This document shows, one piece after another, positions 42,988-52,529 of a DNA stretch of 64,000 nt. This stretch comes from Mycolicibacterium sp. CBMA 247 (lineage in GTDB: Bacteria; Actinomycetota; Actinomycetes; Mycobacteriales; Mycobacteriaceae): contig NZ_VTGX01000003.1 in the NCBI RefSeq assembly GCF_009729095.1, forward strand, positions 434,001-498,000. Direction: 5' to 3'. The notes under the pieces were generated by a model. It was not told the DNA's origin. It saw only the letters and a list, made by a program, of their open reading frames with translations, and did no database searches. Both the position numbers and the translations under genes were made by a program. The first letter of the stretch is position 1; the number at the start of each line of letters is the position of its first letter.

Positions 42988-44134
42988 TCCGAACGACATC
43001 TCCAGGGTCCACGATGCGGTAGCGGCACTGCCGCTTATCGACCATCACGCTCATGGGACGCTGCGGGAAACCCCCGAGCGGGAAGACTTCGAACTGTTCA
43101 TCACTGAAGGCTCCCATCCCGCGGCGGACGGGCAGACGCACTTCGACTCGCAGGTGGGATTCGCCATCCGCCGATGGTGTGCCCCGATTCTGGACCTACC
43201 GGCCTGGCCTAGTCCGGAGGATTACTTGGCTCGTCGGGCCGACCTCGGAGAGGCCGAGGTCAGTCGCCGGATGCTGGAGGCCAGTGGTGTCGGCCGGTTA
43301 CTCTTCGACACCGGGTACAGCGCCGGTCAGATCCTTTCACCGGCGGAGATGACGAATCTGACGGGGCTGCCCACCCATGAGATCGTGCGCCTCGAAGAGG
43401 TCCTAGAATCGACGGCCGGCTGCAGCGCGGAGCAGATCTGGACGGACTTCGCCGGGATTCTCGCCGATCGGACCGCCAGCGCGGTGGGTCTGAAGAGCAT
43501 CATCGCCTATCGGTATGGATTCGACTTCGCACCGCAACGGCCAAGCCGTCGCGAGGTCGTCACCGCGGCGGGCCGATGGCTCGCTCGCGTCGAGGCCACC
43601 GGAAGCACGCGCATCGAGGACCCCGACCTGCTGCGCTTCGCGCTGTGGGCCGGGGTCGACCGGGGACTGCCGATACAGCTCCATACGGGATATGGCGACG
43701 CGGACCTGGACCTTCACCGCTGCAATCCGACGCTGCTGAGCGAGTTCTTCCGGCAGACGGCCGGAACTGACGCGTCGTTCACGTTGCTGCACTGCTACCC
43801 GTACCAGCGCGAGGCGGGCTACCTCGCGCAGGTGTTTCCCAGTGTCTACTTCGACGTGGGTCTGGGTGTGCACTACACCGGCGCCCGCTCCGTCTCGGTG
43901 ATTGCCGAGTCTTTCGAACTCGCTCCGTTCCACAAGATTCTCTTCTCCAGCGATGGCTGGGGACCCGCGGAGCTGCACTTTCTGGGTGCCCACCTGTGGC
44001 GCCGCGGAATGGCCAAGGTGTTCTCCGGTTTTGTCGAAGACGGCGACTGGTCTGCCGCCGAGTCCATTCGGGTACTCACCATGGTCGGCTGCGAGAACGC
44101 CATGCGCCTCTACCGTGTAGGAGCCAGCGTATGA
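42980..44134 (+). CDS. FluG N-terminal-type amidohydrolase
   Basis: This 384-residue TIM-barrel amidohydrolase has the metal motif IDHHAHGT near the start, LHTGYGD, LHCYPY and the late metal-site SSDGWGPAE. It resembles the amidohydrolase half of FluG-type proteins, where it is fused to a glutamine synthetase domain. Here a separate glutamine synthetase lies nine kilobases on in the same cluster. It may cleave a gamma-glutamyl amide or a similar amide. It is coupled at both ends (8-base and ATGA overlaps). Confidence 0.85.
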   Translation: MSSPNDISRVHDAVAALPLIDHHAHGTLRETPEREDFELFITEGSHPAADGQTHFDSQVGFAIRRWCAPILDLPAWPSPEDYLARRADLGEAEVSRRMLEASGVGRLLFDTGYSAGQILSPAEMTNLTGLPTHEIVRLEEVLESTAGCSAEQIWTDFAGILADRTASAVGLKSIIAYRYGFDFAPQRPSRREVVTAAGRWLARVEATGSTRIEDPDLLRFALWAGVDRGLPIQLHTGYGDADLDLHRCNPTLLSEFFRQTAGTDASFTLLHCYPYQREAGYLAQVFPSVYFDVGLGVHYTGARSVSVIAESFELAPFHKILFSSDGWGPAELHFLGAHLWRRGMAKVFSGFVEDGDWSAAESIRVLTMVGCENAMRLYRVGASV

Positions 44135-45339
44135 CGTCCCTGGACGAGCTGTGGGCACTTGTGCAGGAGGAGCTCCCAAACGCGATCGCACTCCGGCGCG
44201 AACTGCACCAATACCCCGACGTGTCCGGTCGGGAAGGTCCCACCCGGGACCAAGTGCTGGCCGCATTGGCCGCGGTAGACCCCATTGCGTCGGCCGGCAC
44301 AGGGGCCGTCGTACGCATCGGTGGTCGAGGACCGTCGGTTGCCGTGCGCGGCGAAATGGACGGGCTCGCGATCACCGAATCCACTGGTGTCGATTGGGAG
44401 TCCAAGAACCCGGGCGCCATGCACGCCTGCGGGCACGACGTCCACATGGCCGGCGTTGTCGCGCTGGCGCGTGCTGTGCGCCGCGCCCAGGCGCCAGTAC
44501 CCCTGGTCGTGGTGCTGCAGCCGCGGGAGGAGTCCTACCCCTCAGGGGCTCGCGACATGGCTGAAGACACCTGGCTGGCCGAGCAACAGTGCGCGGTGAT
44601 GATCGGAGCGCACTTACAACCCCAGCTCGACCCCGGGGTCGTCTCCTGCACACCAGGCGTGGTCAATGCGTCCAGCGATGAACTGCACATCGTCGTCGAG
44701 GGCGCCGGTGGCCACGCCGCATACCCGCACCTAGCTGCCGACCCGGTGCACGCGCTCGCTCATGTCATCACCTCGTTGCAAGCCATCGTCGCTCGCAACA
44801 CCGACCCGATGGCATCGGCGGTCGTGTCGGTGACGACCTTGTCCGCGGGCAACGCCCGCAACGTGATCCCCGATCGAGCTGAGGCCGGCGGTACCATTCG
44901 GGCCCTCAGCCTCAGTGGACGAGAAGAAACACTGACCCGGGTCACACAGATTGCCCAGAGCGTCGCCGCTGCGCACGGGTGCCAAGCCACCGTCCACGTC
45001 GAGCGCGGCGAGCCGGCGCTGTTCAACGAGCCGGTGTTGACCGAGATCGCCGGTGAGCTGGCGCGACATCTGGGTTCGCAGACCGTTCATGACTTCAGGT
45101 CGGCGGGATCGGATGACTTCGCGTTCTTTTCCGAGCGCATTCCCTCGGCGATGTTCTTCGTGGGTGTCGAGTCGGCAGGGGTACATCTGCACTCACCCGG
45201 GTTTTTACCTCCAGACGAGTCGGTGGCTGACATCGCGCGGGTCTTGCTCGCTGGGTACTGGGCGGCCGCCGGTCGGCTGGTCGCCGGGTCCTCGGCCGGC
45301 CACGAGGCCGCCAGTTCACCTGTTGCGGAGGCCCAGTGA
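44131..45339 (+). CDS. M20 family amidohydrolase/peptidase (N-acyl amino acid hydrolase-like)
   Basis: This 402-residue enzyme has the M20D metal motif HACGHDVHMAG (Cys and His ligands), Glu pair in QPREESYPSGA, and the dimerisation domain with EGAGGHAAYPH. Related enzymes cleave N-acyl amino acids, IAA-conjugates or hippurate. PREES replaces the usual PAEE context but keeps the catalytic Glu. It starts in an ATGA with the amidohydrolase and ends in an ATGA with the transporter gene. Confidence 0.88.
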   Translation: MTSLDELWALVQEELPNAIALRRELHQYPDVSGREGPTRDQVLAALAAVDPIASAGTGAVVRIGGRGPSVAVRGEMDGLAITESTGVDWESKNPGAMHACGHDVHMAGVVALARAVRRAQAPVPLVVVLQPREESYPSGARDMAEDTWLAEQQCAVMIGAHLQPQLDPGVVSCTPGVVNASSDELHIVVEGAGGHAAYPHLAADPVHALAHVITSLQAIVARNTDPMASAVVSVTTLSAGNARNVIPDRAEAGGTIRALSLSGREETLTRVTQIAQSVAAAHGCQATVHVERGEPALFNEPVLTEIAGELARHLGSQTVHDFRSAGSDDFAFFSERIPSAMFFVGVESAGVHLHSPGFLPPDESVADIARVLLAGYWAAAGRLVAGSSAGHEAASSPVAEAQ

Positions 45340-47216
45340 TGACCGCCTCCGCGCAGCTCCGCTCGAATCGCGGAACCGGCCTCACTCGACTGATGCGAGC
45401 CGGCGTCGGCGCCGGGCTGCTGGCGGTCCTCGTCGTGACGGTGTCCTCTGGTTTGGCGATGACGTCGTATGCCGTCACCACCATGGTCACCGCAGGGCTG
45501 ATCTATCTGATCGCGGCCCTCGGTCTGTCGGTATTCTCCGGCAACTCGGGGGTTCTGAGTTTCGCTTCGGCAGGCTTCCTCGCGGTGGGTGCCTACACAG
45601 CCGGGATCCTGTCGATGCCGACGGGCGTTCGTAAGGCGGCGCTACCGCTGTTGCCCGAGTGGCTGGCCAGTATCCACACCGGCCCGACGACCGCCGTGCT
45701 GATCGCCGGCGCTGTGACGCTTGTGCTCGGGTTGGTTGTTGCGCTGCCGATTGCGCGACTCGACGGAGCTGCTGCGGTGATCGCCACCATCAGCATCCTC
45801 ATCATCATCCACGTTGTGTTGATCGGGGCCAGCGACTTCACTCGCGGCAGCCAGACGTTCTACGGTGTGCCACGAACCGCGTCCTACCCGGTGGTTTTGG
45901 CCTTCGCCGTGGTTGCCGTGGTGATCGCCCGGGTCTTCCGTGATACCCCCGCCGGCCTGCAGCTGCGCGCCTCCCGAGATGACCAGTTGGCCGCCGCGGC
46001 CATCGGCGTGAGGGTGGGGCGGCAACGGATCATCGGCTGGCTCCTCGGTGCCGCCCTGTCTGGGATGGCCGGGGGACTACTCGGGCAGTTCCTGGGTGCG
46101 TTCTCGCCCAAGCAGTTCTACTTCACCATGACGATGACCATCATCGCGATGATGGTCGTAGGCGGGATGAACACCGTGACCGGTGCGATCCTGGGGGCGG
46201 GCGTCGTCACGGTCATGGTCAACGTGCTGCGCGGCCTTGAGGGCGGTGGCCAGATCGCCGGAGTCAGCGTTCCCCAGTTCTTCGGACTGACCGACGCCGG
46301 CTTGGCCCTGGTCCTGCTCCTGACCATGATCATCCGTCCGCAGGGCATCGTGCCCCACTTCGAAATCGATGAATGGCTGGGGCGGTTGCTCACCCGACGA
46401 CGCCCCGCTGCGGAGCCGAGCCCGATCGACTGGACCCGGTTGAGCAGCGAGCAGCCCGTGAAACTGGAGTTCTCCGAAATACGCAAGGCGTTTGCGGGCG
46501 TCCAGGCACTCGACGGCGTCTCCTTCTCACTGTGCTCGGGTGAGATAGTCGGCCTGATCGGGGCCAACGGGTCGGGCAAGAGCACTTTGGTCAACGTCGT
46601 CACCGGGGTCACCGGAATGGACAGCGGCGCTGTGCGTCTCGACGGACAGGAGCTGGCCGGCTTGTCCAGTGCCGAGATTGCCCGTCGTGGGCTAGCCAGG
46701 ACCTTCCAGAACATCCGGCTGTTTTCGGGGCTGACGGTCCAGGACAACGTTGCTGTCGCGGCGGTGGCCTCAGGGCAGGACTGGGATCTCGGCCTTGTGC
46801 TCACGTCTGACGAGCAGCTTCTGGGCCTTCGCGATCGGCTCGCGACGACGCTTTCCTACGGTGATCAGCGCCGGGTGGAGATCGCCCGAACGCTGGCCAC
46901 TCGGCCGAAATTCGCCCTGCTCGACGAGCCCGCCGCCGGAATGAACGTCGAGGAGTCCGAGGCGCTGGCCGAGCGCCTCCGGCAACTGGTTGAGCAGACC
47001 GGGATCGGGATCCTCATCGTGGACCACGACATGCGCATGATGGCGCGACTGTGCGACCGGCTTGTCGTTCTTGACCACGGCAGCTTGATCACCCACGGGC
47101 ACCCGACCGAAGTGCTCACCGATCCCCGAGTGGCTGAGCTCTACCTCGGTAGCGCAGCCCAGGGGCTCGTCGATGAACGCATGAAAACCACAAGTAACCC
47201 CTCGAAGGAGGATTAG
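45336..47216 (+). CDS. LivM-LivG fusion: branched-chain amino acid-type ABC permease and ATPase
   Basis: This 626-residue fusion has an N-terminal LivM-like permease with eight to nine helices (residues about 15-330, including GLSVFSGNSGVLSFASAGF) and a C-terminal LivG-like ATPase (about 365-610) with Walker A GANGSGKST, signature LSYGDQRRVEIAR and Walker B LLDEPAAGMN. Such fusions are known in actinobacteria. With the LivJ, LivF and LivH genes that follow it completes one importer for an amino acid or amide. Confidence 0.92.
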   Translation: MMTASAQLRSNRGTGLTRLMRAGVGAGLLAVLVVTVSSGLAMTSYAVTTMVTAGLIYLIAALGLSVFSGNSGVLSFASAGFLAVGAYTAGILSMPTGVRKAALPLLPEWLASIHTGPTTAVLIAGAVTLVLGLVVALPIARLDGAAAVIATISILIIIHVVLIGASDFTRGSQTFYGVPRTASYPVVLAFAVVAVVIARVFRDTPAGLQLRASRDDQLAAAAIGVRVGRQRIIGWLLGAALSGMAGGLLGQFLGAFSPKQFYFTMTMTIIAMMVVGGMNTVTGAILGAGVVTVMVNVLRGLEGGGQIAGVSVPQFFGLTDAGLALVLLLTMIIRPQGIVPHFEIDEWLGRLLTRRRPAAEPSPIDWTRLSSEQPVKLEFSEIRKAFAGVQALDGVSFSLCSGEIVGLIGANGSGKSTLVNVVTGVTGMDSGAVRLDGQELAGLSSAEIARRGLARTFQNIRLFSGLTVQDNVAVAAVASGQDWDLGLVLTSDEQLLGLRDRLATTLSYGDQRRVEIARTLATRPKFALLDEPAAGMNVEESEALAERLRQLVEQTGIGILIVDHDMRMMARLCDRLVVLDHGSLITHGHPTEVLTDPRVAELYLGSAAQGLVDERMKTTSNPSKED

Positions 47217-47218
47217 AC

Positions 47219-48409
47219 GTGCGCGGAAATCTCTTCACCACAATCGCGGCGATTGCCGGTGTGACTGCCCTGCTGGGGGCTTGTAGTGCAGCGCCTCCCG
47301 GGGGCAGCGAGCAGAGCACCGATGAGCTCAAGATCGGGGTCGCCACCGCCCAGAGCGGCTCCCTTGCCCCGTATGACCAGCCCTCACTACAAGGCTTCCA
47401 GATGCGGGTCGACGAGATCAACGCGGCCGGCGGGATCGAGGGGAAGACCAAGATGAAACTGATCATCAAGGACACTCGCTCGGATGCGGCACAAGCCTCG
47501 GTGGCTACCCAGGAACTCCTACAACAAGGAGTCAACCTGCTGGTCACCGTGTGCGACGCTGATTCGTCGATCGCCGCCGGGCAGTTGGCGCAGGAGGCCA
47601 AGATCCCCGCGATCTCATTCTGCGCAACCTCCCCGACACTGCCGGGCTCCGTCGGCGACTACATGTTCAGCAACTACGTGGGCGACAACGCCCAAGGATG
47701 GGCCGCGGCCAAGTGGGCGCTGGAGACCGGGCACAAGCACGCAATGCTCCTGAAGTCCCCGGACAGTGCGTACACCAACGGCCTCCCTCAGTATTTCGGC
47801 CAGGTTTTCGAAGCTGGTGGCGGGAAGGTCGTCGGAACCATCGACTACGGCCTGGGCCAGCAAAACTTCGATGCTGTCGTCGCCAAGATCAAGAGCACGC
47901 AACCCACCCCCGACATCATCAGCACCGCCGCATACGAGCCGGACTTCCCGGCGTTCATCAAGGCGCTCAGGGGCGCGGGGCTGCAAACCACGGTGATCGC
48001 CGCGGATGCCATCGACACCCCGACCACCTTCGGCCTCGGCGGTGTAGTCGACGGAGTCCTCTACACGACAGGAGGCTTCCGGGCGCCCGGCAATGACCTC
48101 GACAAGTTCGAGCAGAAATACCGGCAAAAGTACGGCAACGACAGTGGCACCACGTACACCGCGAACGGATACGACCTTGGCACCGTGATCGAAACCGCGG
48201 TCAAGAATTCCGGAGGCGACCCGTCGGGGCCGAGCCTGCGCAACGCCATCGCCGATATCGACGGCCTTCATGGCGTGACCGGCACGATCACTTACAAGGA
48301 TTCTGGCGGGATGTCGGTGCGCTCGGTGTACATCGTGAAGATCGTCAACGGCCAGCGTGAACTGGTCGAGGAGCTCAACCCCACCTCCGCCGACATTCCG
48401 AAGCCCTGA
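47219..48409 (+). CDS. Branched-chain amino acid-type ABC substrate-binding lipoprotein (LivJ/LivK-like)
   Basis: This 396-residue binding protein has a signal peptide with lipobox LGAC and the family's DELKIGVATAQSGSLAPYDQ start, INAAGGIEGK and SDAAQASVATQEL. It should set the substrate range of the importer; the LivJ family also binds amides, aromatic compounds and urea. GTG 47219 follows GAAGGAGG. It lies two bases after the LivM-G gene. Confidence 0.92.
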   Translation: MRGNLFTTIAAIAGVTALLGACSAAPPGGSEQSTDELKIGVATAQSGSLAPYDQPSLQGFQMRVDEINAAGGIEGKTKMKLIIKDTRSDAAQASVATQELLQQGVNLLVTVCDADSSIAAGQLAQEAKIPAISFCATSPTLPGSVGDYMFSNYVGDNAQGWAAAKWALETGHKHAMLLKSPDSAYTNGLPQYFGQVFEAGGGKVVGTIDYGLGQQNFDAVVAKIKSTQPTPDIISTAAYEPDFPAFIKALRGAGLQTTVIAADAIDTPTTFGLGGVVDGVLYTTGGFRAPGNDLDKFEQKYRQKYGNDSGTTYTANGYDLGTVIETAVKNSGGDPSGPSLRNAIADIDGLHGVTGTITYKDSGGMSVRSVYIVKIVNGQRELVEELNPTSADIPKP

Positions 48410-48421
48410 GGTTCAGCGCCC

Positions 48422-49132
48422 ATGAGTGCTCTGTCTCTCACCGAACTGTCCGTCAGCTACGGGGCAATTACCGCGGTGCACGGATTGTCACTGGACCTGG
48501 AGGACGGCGAGTTCGTCGCTGTTCTCGGCCCCAATGGGGCCGGAAAAACCTCGACTCTGGCCGGCATCATGCGCCTGATAGCTGCCAAAGGTTCTGTGCG
48601 CCTTGGCGACACCGATATCTCCTCGTGGAGTACCGAGCGCATCGTCCACGCGGGCATGACCTTGGTCCCGGAGGGCCGGCGCATCTTCGCCGGCCTCACC
48701 GTGGCCGAGAATCTGCGGCTGGGCAAGGCAGCGGGCAAAACCCATGAATGGGAGAGCCAGATCGATCAGCTGTTTCCGATCCTTCGGGACAGATCTTCGC
48801 AAGCAGCCGGGACCCTGTCGGGGGGAGAACAACAACAACTCGCCATGGCCCGGGCATTGCTGTCCGACCCCACCGTCCTGCTGCTCGATGAGCCGTCACT
48901 GGGGCTGGCCCCCTCCGTGGTCGACCGGATCTTCGAATTGGTGACTGCACTGCGGTCGCGAGGACTGAGCGTCATCTTGGTCGAACAAGACGTGGAGCGA
49001 TCCCTCGAGGTCTGCGACCGGGCCATCGTCCTTGCCTCCGGCGAGGTCGTCGCCAACGGGACCCCCGCCGAGCTCCGCAAGGCCGGCGTGTTGCAGGAGG
49101 CCTACTTCGGATCATCGAAAGAATCAATATGA
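48422..49132 (+). CDS. Branched-chain amino acid-type ABC ATPase (LivF-like)
   Basis: This 236-residue ATPase has Walker A GPNGAGKTS, the signature LSGGEQQQL, Walker B LLLDEPSLGLAPS and the LivF-typical VPEGRRIFAGLTV. It forms the second nucleotide-binding subunit with the ATPase half of the LivM-G fusion. It overlaps livH by four bases. Confidence 0.93.
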   Translation: MSALSLTELSVSYGAITAVHGLSLDLEDGEFVAVLGPNGAGKTSTLAGIMRLIAAKGSVRLGDTDISSWSTERIVHAGMTLVPEGRRIFAGLTVAENLRLGKAAGKTHEWESQIDQLFPILRDRSSQAAGTLSGGEQQQLAMARALLSDPTVLLLDEPSLGLAPSVVDRIFELVTALRSRGLSVILVEQDVERSLEVCDRAIVLASGEVVANGTPAELRKAGVLQEAYFGSSKESI

Positions 49133-50016
49133 ACCAGTTCATTCAACAGCTCGTCAACGCCGTCACCTTGGGCGGCACCTACGCCCTACTAGCCCTGGGG
49201 CTGGCCATGGTGTTCAGCGTCCTGGGCATGATCAACTTCGCGCACGGTGAACTCATGACCATCGCCGGTTACGCGATATTCTTTCTGCTGGCCGCGCGTC
49301 TGCCGTTCGAAGTCGCGGTTGTCCTCGCCCTCGTCGTCGGTGGCTTGGCGGGCATGCTCATGGAACGCGTGGCGTTCCGGCCGGTCCGCGGGTCCAACGG
49401 GACGACGCTGCTCGTGACCAGCTTCGCGGTGTCGCTGTTGCTCCAGGTCGTCTTTCAGAACACCCTCGGGGCACGACCGAAACCGGTCCCGGTGCCCAAC
49501 TGGATGGACGGCACCATCGATGTGGGGCAGCTGGCGTTGGGACGGGTCCAGGTCGTGTCGTTGGTGACGGTGTTGGCCGTCGGACTCGTGCTCAACCTGG
49601 TGATGCAGCGGACCACCCTGGGGCTGTCCCTGCGTGCCGCTGCAACGGATTTCAGCACGGTCCGGTTGATGGGTATCAAGGCAAATCGGACCATTTCTGT
49701 AGCCTTCGCGCTCTCAGGTGTGCTGGCCGCAGTGGCAGGTGTCCTCTGGGTGGCTCAACGGGGCTCGGTCGATCCATTGATGGGCTTCCTGCCCGTTCTC
49801 AAGGCATTCTTGGCGGCTGTCATCGGGGGCCTCGGCAACCTGTGGGGGGCCGCTGCCGGTGGCTTCCTGCTGGGTCTGATTGAAGTCAGCTTGCAGGCAT
49901 GGCTCCCCGCCGGGGCACAGCCGTATCGGGACGCCTTCGTCCTTGCCGTAGTCATCGGAGTGCTGCTCTTACGCCCCAACGGGATCTTCGCCCGCGTGAC
50001 AGAAGTCAAGGTCTGA
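49129..50016 (+). CDS. Branched-chain amino acid-type ABC permease (LivH-like)
   Basis: This 295-residue permease has about eight helices, the N-terminal GGTYALLALGLAMVFSVLGM, INFAHGELMT and the EAA-like GLGNLWGAAAGGFLLGL loop. It pairs with the LivM half of the fusion protein. Gene order (M-G, J, F, H) is unusual, since H and M are normally adjacent. Confidence 0.93.
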   Translation: MNQFIQQLVNAVTLGGTYALLALGLAMVFSVLGMINFAHGELMTIAGYAIFFLLAARLPFEVAVVLALVVGGLAGMLMERVAFRPVRGSNGTTLLVTSFAVSLLLQVVFQNTLGARPKPVPVPNWMDGTIDVGQLALGRVQVVSLVTVLAVGLVLNLVMQRTTLGLSLRAAATDFSTVRLMGIKANRTISVAFALSGVLAAVAGVLWVAQRGSVDPLMGFLPVLKAFLAAVIGGLGNLWGAAAGGFLLGLIEVSLQAWLPAGAQPYRDAFVLAVVIGVLLLRPNGIFARVTEVKV

Positions 50017-50068
50017 CCGCGCCCGGACCAGTGACCGAGTGACGCGTGCAGGACCGGAAGGAGACCTC

Positions 50069-51412
50069 GTGAGCACTTCGACAACCACGGCTGAGGCCAT
50101 CGCCAAGGCCGACCAACAGTACATCGCGGACGCCCTGAAGATCAGGATGTTCCCCCTCGTTGTTCACCACGCCTGCGGGTCGAGCCTGTACGACCCGGAG
50201 GGCACCGAGTACCTCGACTTCTCCGCGAACTGGGCCGTGGCGGCCTTGGGCTACAGCCCGACGCGGGTTCACGACCGCGCCACCAAGGTTCTGCGGTCCA
50301 CCACTTTCAGCAGCCTGTGCACCTTCATGTCGCCGCAGGCGAGTGCCCTGGCGGCGAAGTTGTGCGCCATCACCCCGGGAAGTTTCGACAAGAAGGTGTG
50401 GTTCGGGCTCTCGGGCTCCGATGCCAACGACAGCATGGCCAAGCTGGTCCGCATGGCCACAGGCAGACGCAAGATCATTTCCTTCATCGGCGGCTACCAC
50501 GGCCAGACAGGGGCCTCGGCCGCGATATCCGGCCACAGCGCCCAGGCGCGGACCTCGACGGGCAGCGACAACATATTGATCCCTTACCCCAACGAGTTTC
50601 GCCCCCTCTTCAACGGTGCCGACGAGGGGCAGGCAGTGCTCTCGTACCTGGAGAATCTGGTCTTCGCATCGATCTGTCCCCCCGATGAGGTCGCGGCGAT
50701 CGTCATCGAACCCATTCAGAGTGACGGCGGCGACATCGTGCCCCCGCCTGGCTTTCTGAGCGGGCTGGCCGACCTGTGCCGCAGGCACGGGATCTACCTC
50801 GTCAGCGACGAGGTCAAGGTCGGGATGGGCCGGACCGGCTCGTGGTTCGGCGTCGACGCGGAATCCGTGGTGCCCGACGCGGTGGTGCTGGGCAAGTCGC
50901 TCGGGGGTGGCCTCCCGCTGAGCGCGATCGTCGGCCGCAAGGAGATCCTCGATGCCGGGGTAGCCGTGAGCATGCACACGATGGGGGGTCACCCGGTGTG
51001 CTGTACTGCCGCCCTTGCGCAGATCGAAATCATCGAGGAGCAAAGGCTGTGCGAGCGCGCGGGTGTCCTTGGCGAGCAGATGAAGTCCCGGCTAGAGGAG
51101 ATGGCGGTCCGACACGAGGTCATCGGGGACGTACGCGGGCGAGGCTTGATCATCGGTGTGGAGCTGGTGACTGATCGTGAAACGCGTGAACCAGCAGCGG
51201 AATTCGCGGCCAAGGTCGTCTTTCGGTGTGCGCAGCGGGGATTGATCGTCCCTTACGTCGGCCTCTTCTCCAACATCCTGGAGTTCACGCCCCCGTTGAC
51301 ATTGTCGGACGAGGACATGGAACGCGGAATGCTCATCTTGGACGCCGCGATTGAGGACGTCCACGGCGGGGCGGTGAGCGATGGCGATATCGCTGCTTTC
51401 GCGGGGTGGTGA
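50069..51412 (+). CDS. Class III aminotransferase (4-aminobutyrate aminotransferase-like)
   Basis: This 447-residue PLP enzyme has LSGSDANDSMAKLVRMA, GGYHGQTGAS, the Asp in LVSDEVKVGMGRTG and the Lys in VVLGKSLGGGLPLSA. It differs from the first aminotransferase of the cluster in these motifs, so the two likely act on different intermediates. GTG 50069 follows GGAAGGAG. Confidence 0.9.
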   Translation: MSTSTTTAEAIAKADQQYIADALKIRMFPLVVHHACGSSLYDPEGTEYLDFSANWAVAALGYSPTRVHDRATKVLRSTTFSSLCTFMSPQASALAAKLCAITPGSFDKKVWFGLSGSDANDSMAKLVRMATGRRKIISFIGGYHGQTGASAAISGHSAQARTSTGSDNILIPYPNEFRPLFNGADEGQAVLSYLENLVFASICPPDEVAAIVIEPIQSDGGDIVPPPGFLSGLADLCRRHGIYLVSDEVKVGMGRTGSWFGVDAESVVPDAVVLGKSLGGGLPLSAIVGRKEILDAGVAVSMHTMGGHPVCCTAALAQIEIIEEQRLCERAGVLGEQMKSRLEEMAVRHEVIGDVRGRGLIIGVELVTDRETREPAAEFAAKVVFRCAQRGLIVPYVGLFSNILEFTPPLTLSDEDMERGMLILDAAIEDVHGGAVSDGDIAAFAGW

Positions 51413-51662
51413 GCAATGGACACATCGCGGATGTCGCGGGGTGGCTCCATGTCTGAAGCCACCGGCCATGAGCGCGCTCGCTCCGGGTCCGTCTCATGAC
51501 GGCCGTTGCGGCCTTCGCGCCGGTGAAACCGGAGGATGAAGTCGTCGTCGCCGCTGACGATTTCCGCTCGCCCGCGCATGTCGCGCGTCATGCGGAGACC
51601 ACCAGCGTCATTGTGGAGCGGGTGCTGTGCGGCACCCCAGGAGACGTGGACAGGTGCTGGCG

Positions 51663-52529
51663 ATGACGGATATGGATCCGATGGTCGAAGGAACAGTGTG
51701 GAGCAGGGTCGTCGAACGAATGGACTCGTTCACCAAGGCCGAGCGGAAGGTCGCGGTGGCCCTGTTGGCGAACTATCCGGAGGGCGGGTTGCAACACACC
51801 CATGGCCTTGCCGAGCTCGCCAAGGTGAGCCAGCCGACTGTGGTCCGGTTCAGCAGTCGACTGGGATACCGAGTATTCGCTGACCTCCAAAGTCATTTGC
51901 GCGCCGAGATCCACAAGGCGCGCACCTCGCCTGCGGCGATGTACCGCGGGACGACCGACGGCGAGCGGAGCGCCGGTCCGAGCTGGGCGAGTTCCATCCA
52001 GCAACGCTTGCCGCTGACCGAGATCGCGCGCACCGCTGAACTACTACTGAACTCGCGCAAGCGAGTATGGGTCACCGGAGGTCGATGGAGCTATCCACTG
52101 GCCTTGATCCTCGCTAACGACCTGGCGAGACTGCGACCTCGAACCAGATTCTGGCACCCCTACGAACGTGCCTACGACCTGGTTGACCTCACCGGCAACG
52201 ATGTCATCGTCATTCTGGACTTCCGCCGGTACTCGAAGACCAGCTTGGAGCTGACTCGGGCAGCCGCCGAGAAGGGCGCTCAAATCGTTCTGGTCACCGA
52301 CATGTGGATCTCGCCGATCGCCACAGTTGCCCAGTTTGTGCTGCCGGTCGACGTCGAGGACCCGCCGTTCGACTCCATGATCGGACCCCTGGCGCTTTGT
52401 GAAGCCATCATCGCTGAGATGCGCCAGGGGCTGGGAGATCAACCCATCAGAAGACTCAACGAAATCGATGGCTATGGGCCCGAATTCGAATTCCACGACC
52501 GCGACCAACCAGATGAGGAAACATTATGA
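51663..52529 (+). CDS. RpiR/MurR family regulator with SIS domain
   Basis: This 288-residue regulator has an N-terminal HTH_6 domain (LAELAKVSQPTVVRFSSRLG) and a C-terminal SIS domain (VWVTGGRWSYPLALILANDL, VIVILDFRRYSKTSLEL). RpiR proteins usually sense phosphosugars. Within an amine pathway it may sense another metabolite. It is in the operon, four bases overlapped with the glutamine synthetase gene. The 250 bases upstream of it hold no gene. Confidence 0.88.
   Translation: MTDMDPMVEGTVWSRVVERMDSFTKAERKVAVALLANYPEGGLQHTHGLAELAKVSQPTVVRFSSRLGYRVFADLQSHLRAEIHKARTSPAAMYRGTTDGERSAGPSWASSIQQRLPLTEIARTAELLLNSRKRVWVTGGRWSYPLALILANDLARLRPRTRFWHPYERAYDLVDLTGNDVIVILDFRRYSKTSLELTRAAAEKGAQIVLVTDMWISPIATVAQFVLPVDVEDPPFDSMIGPLALCEAIIAEMRQGLGDQPIRRLNEIDGYGPEFEFHDRDQPDEETL

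Noticed and set aside
51413..51662. Short frames between the second aminotransferase and the RpiR gene
   Set aside because: Frames on both strands are short or overlap known genes, and none has an SD and family support together.
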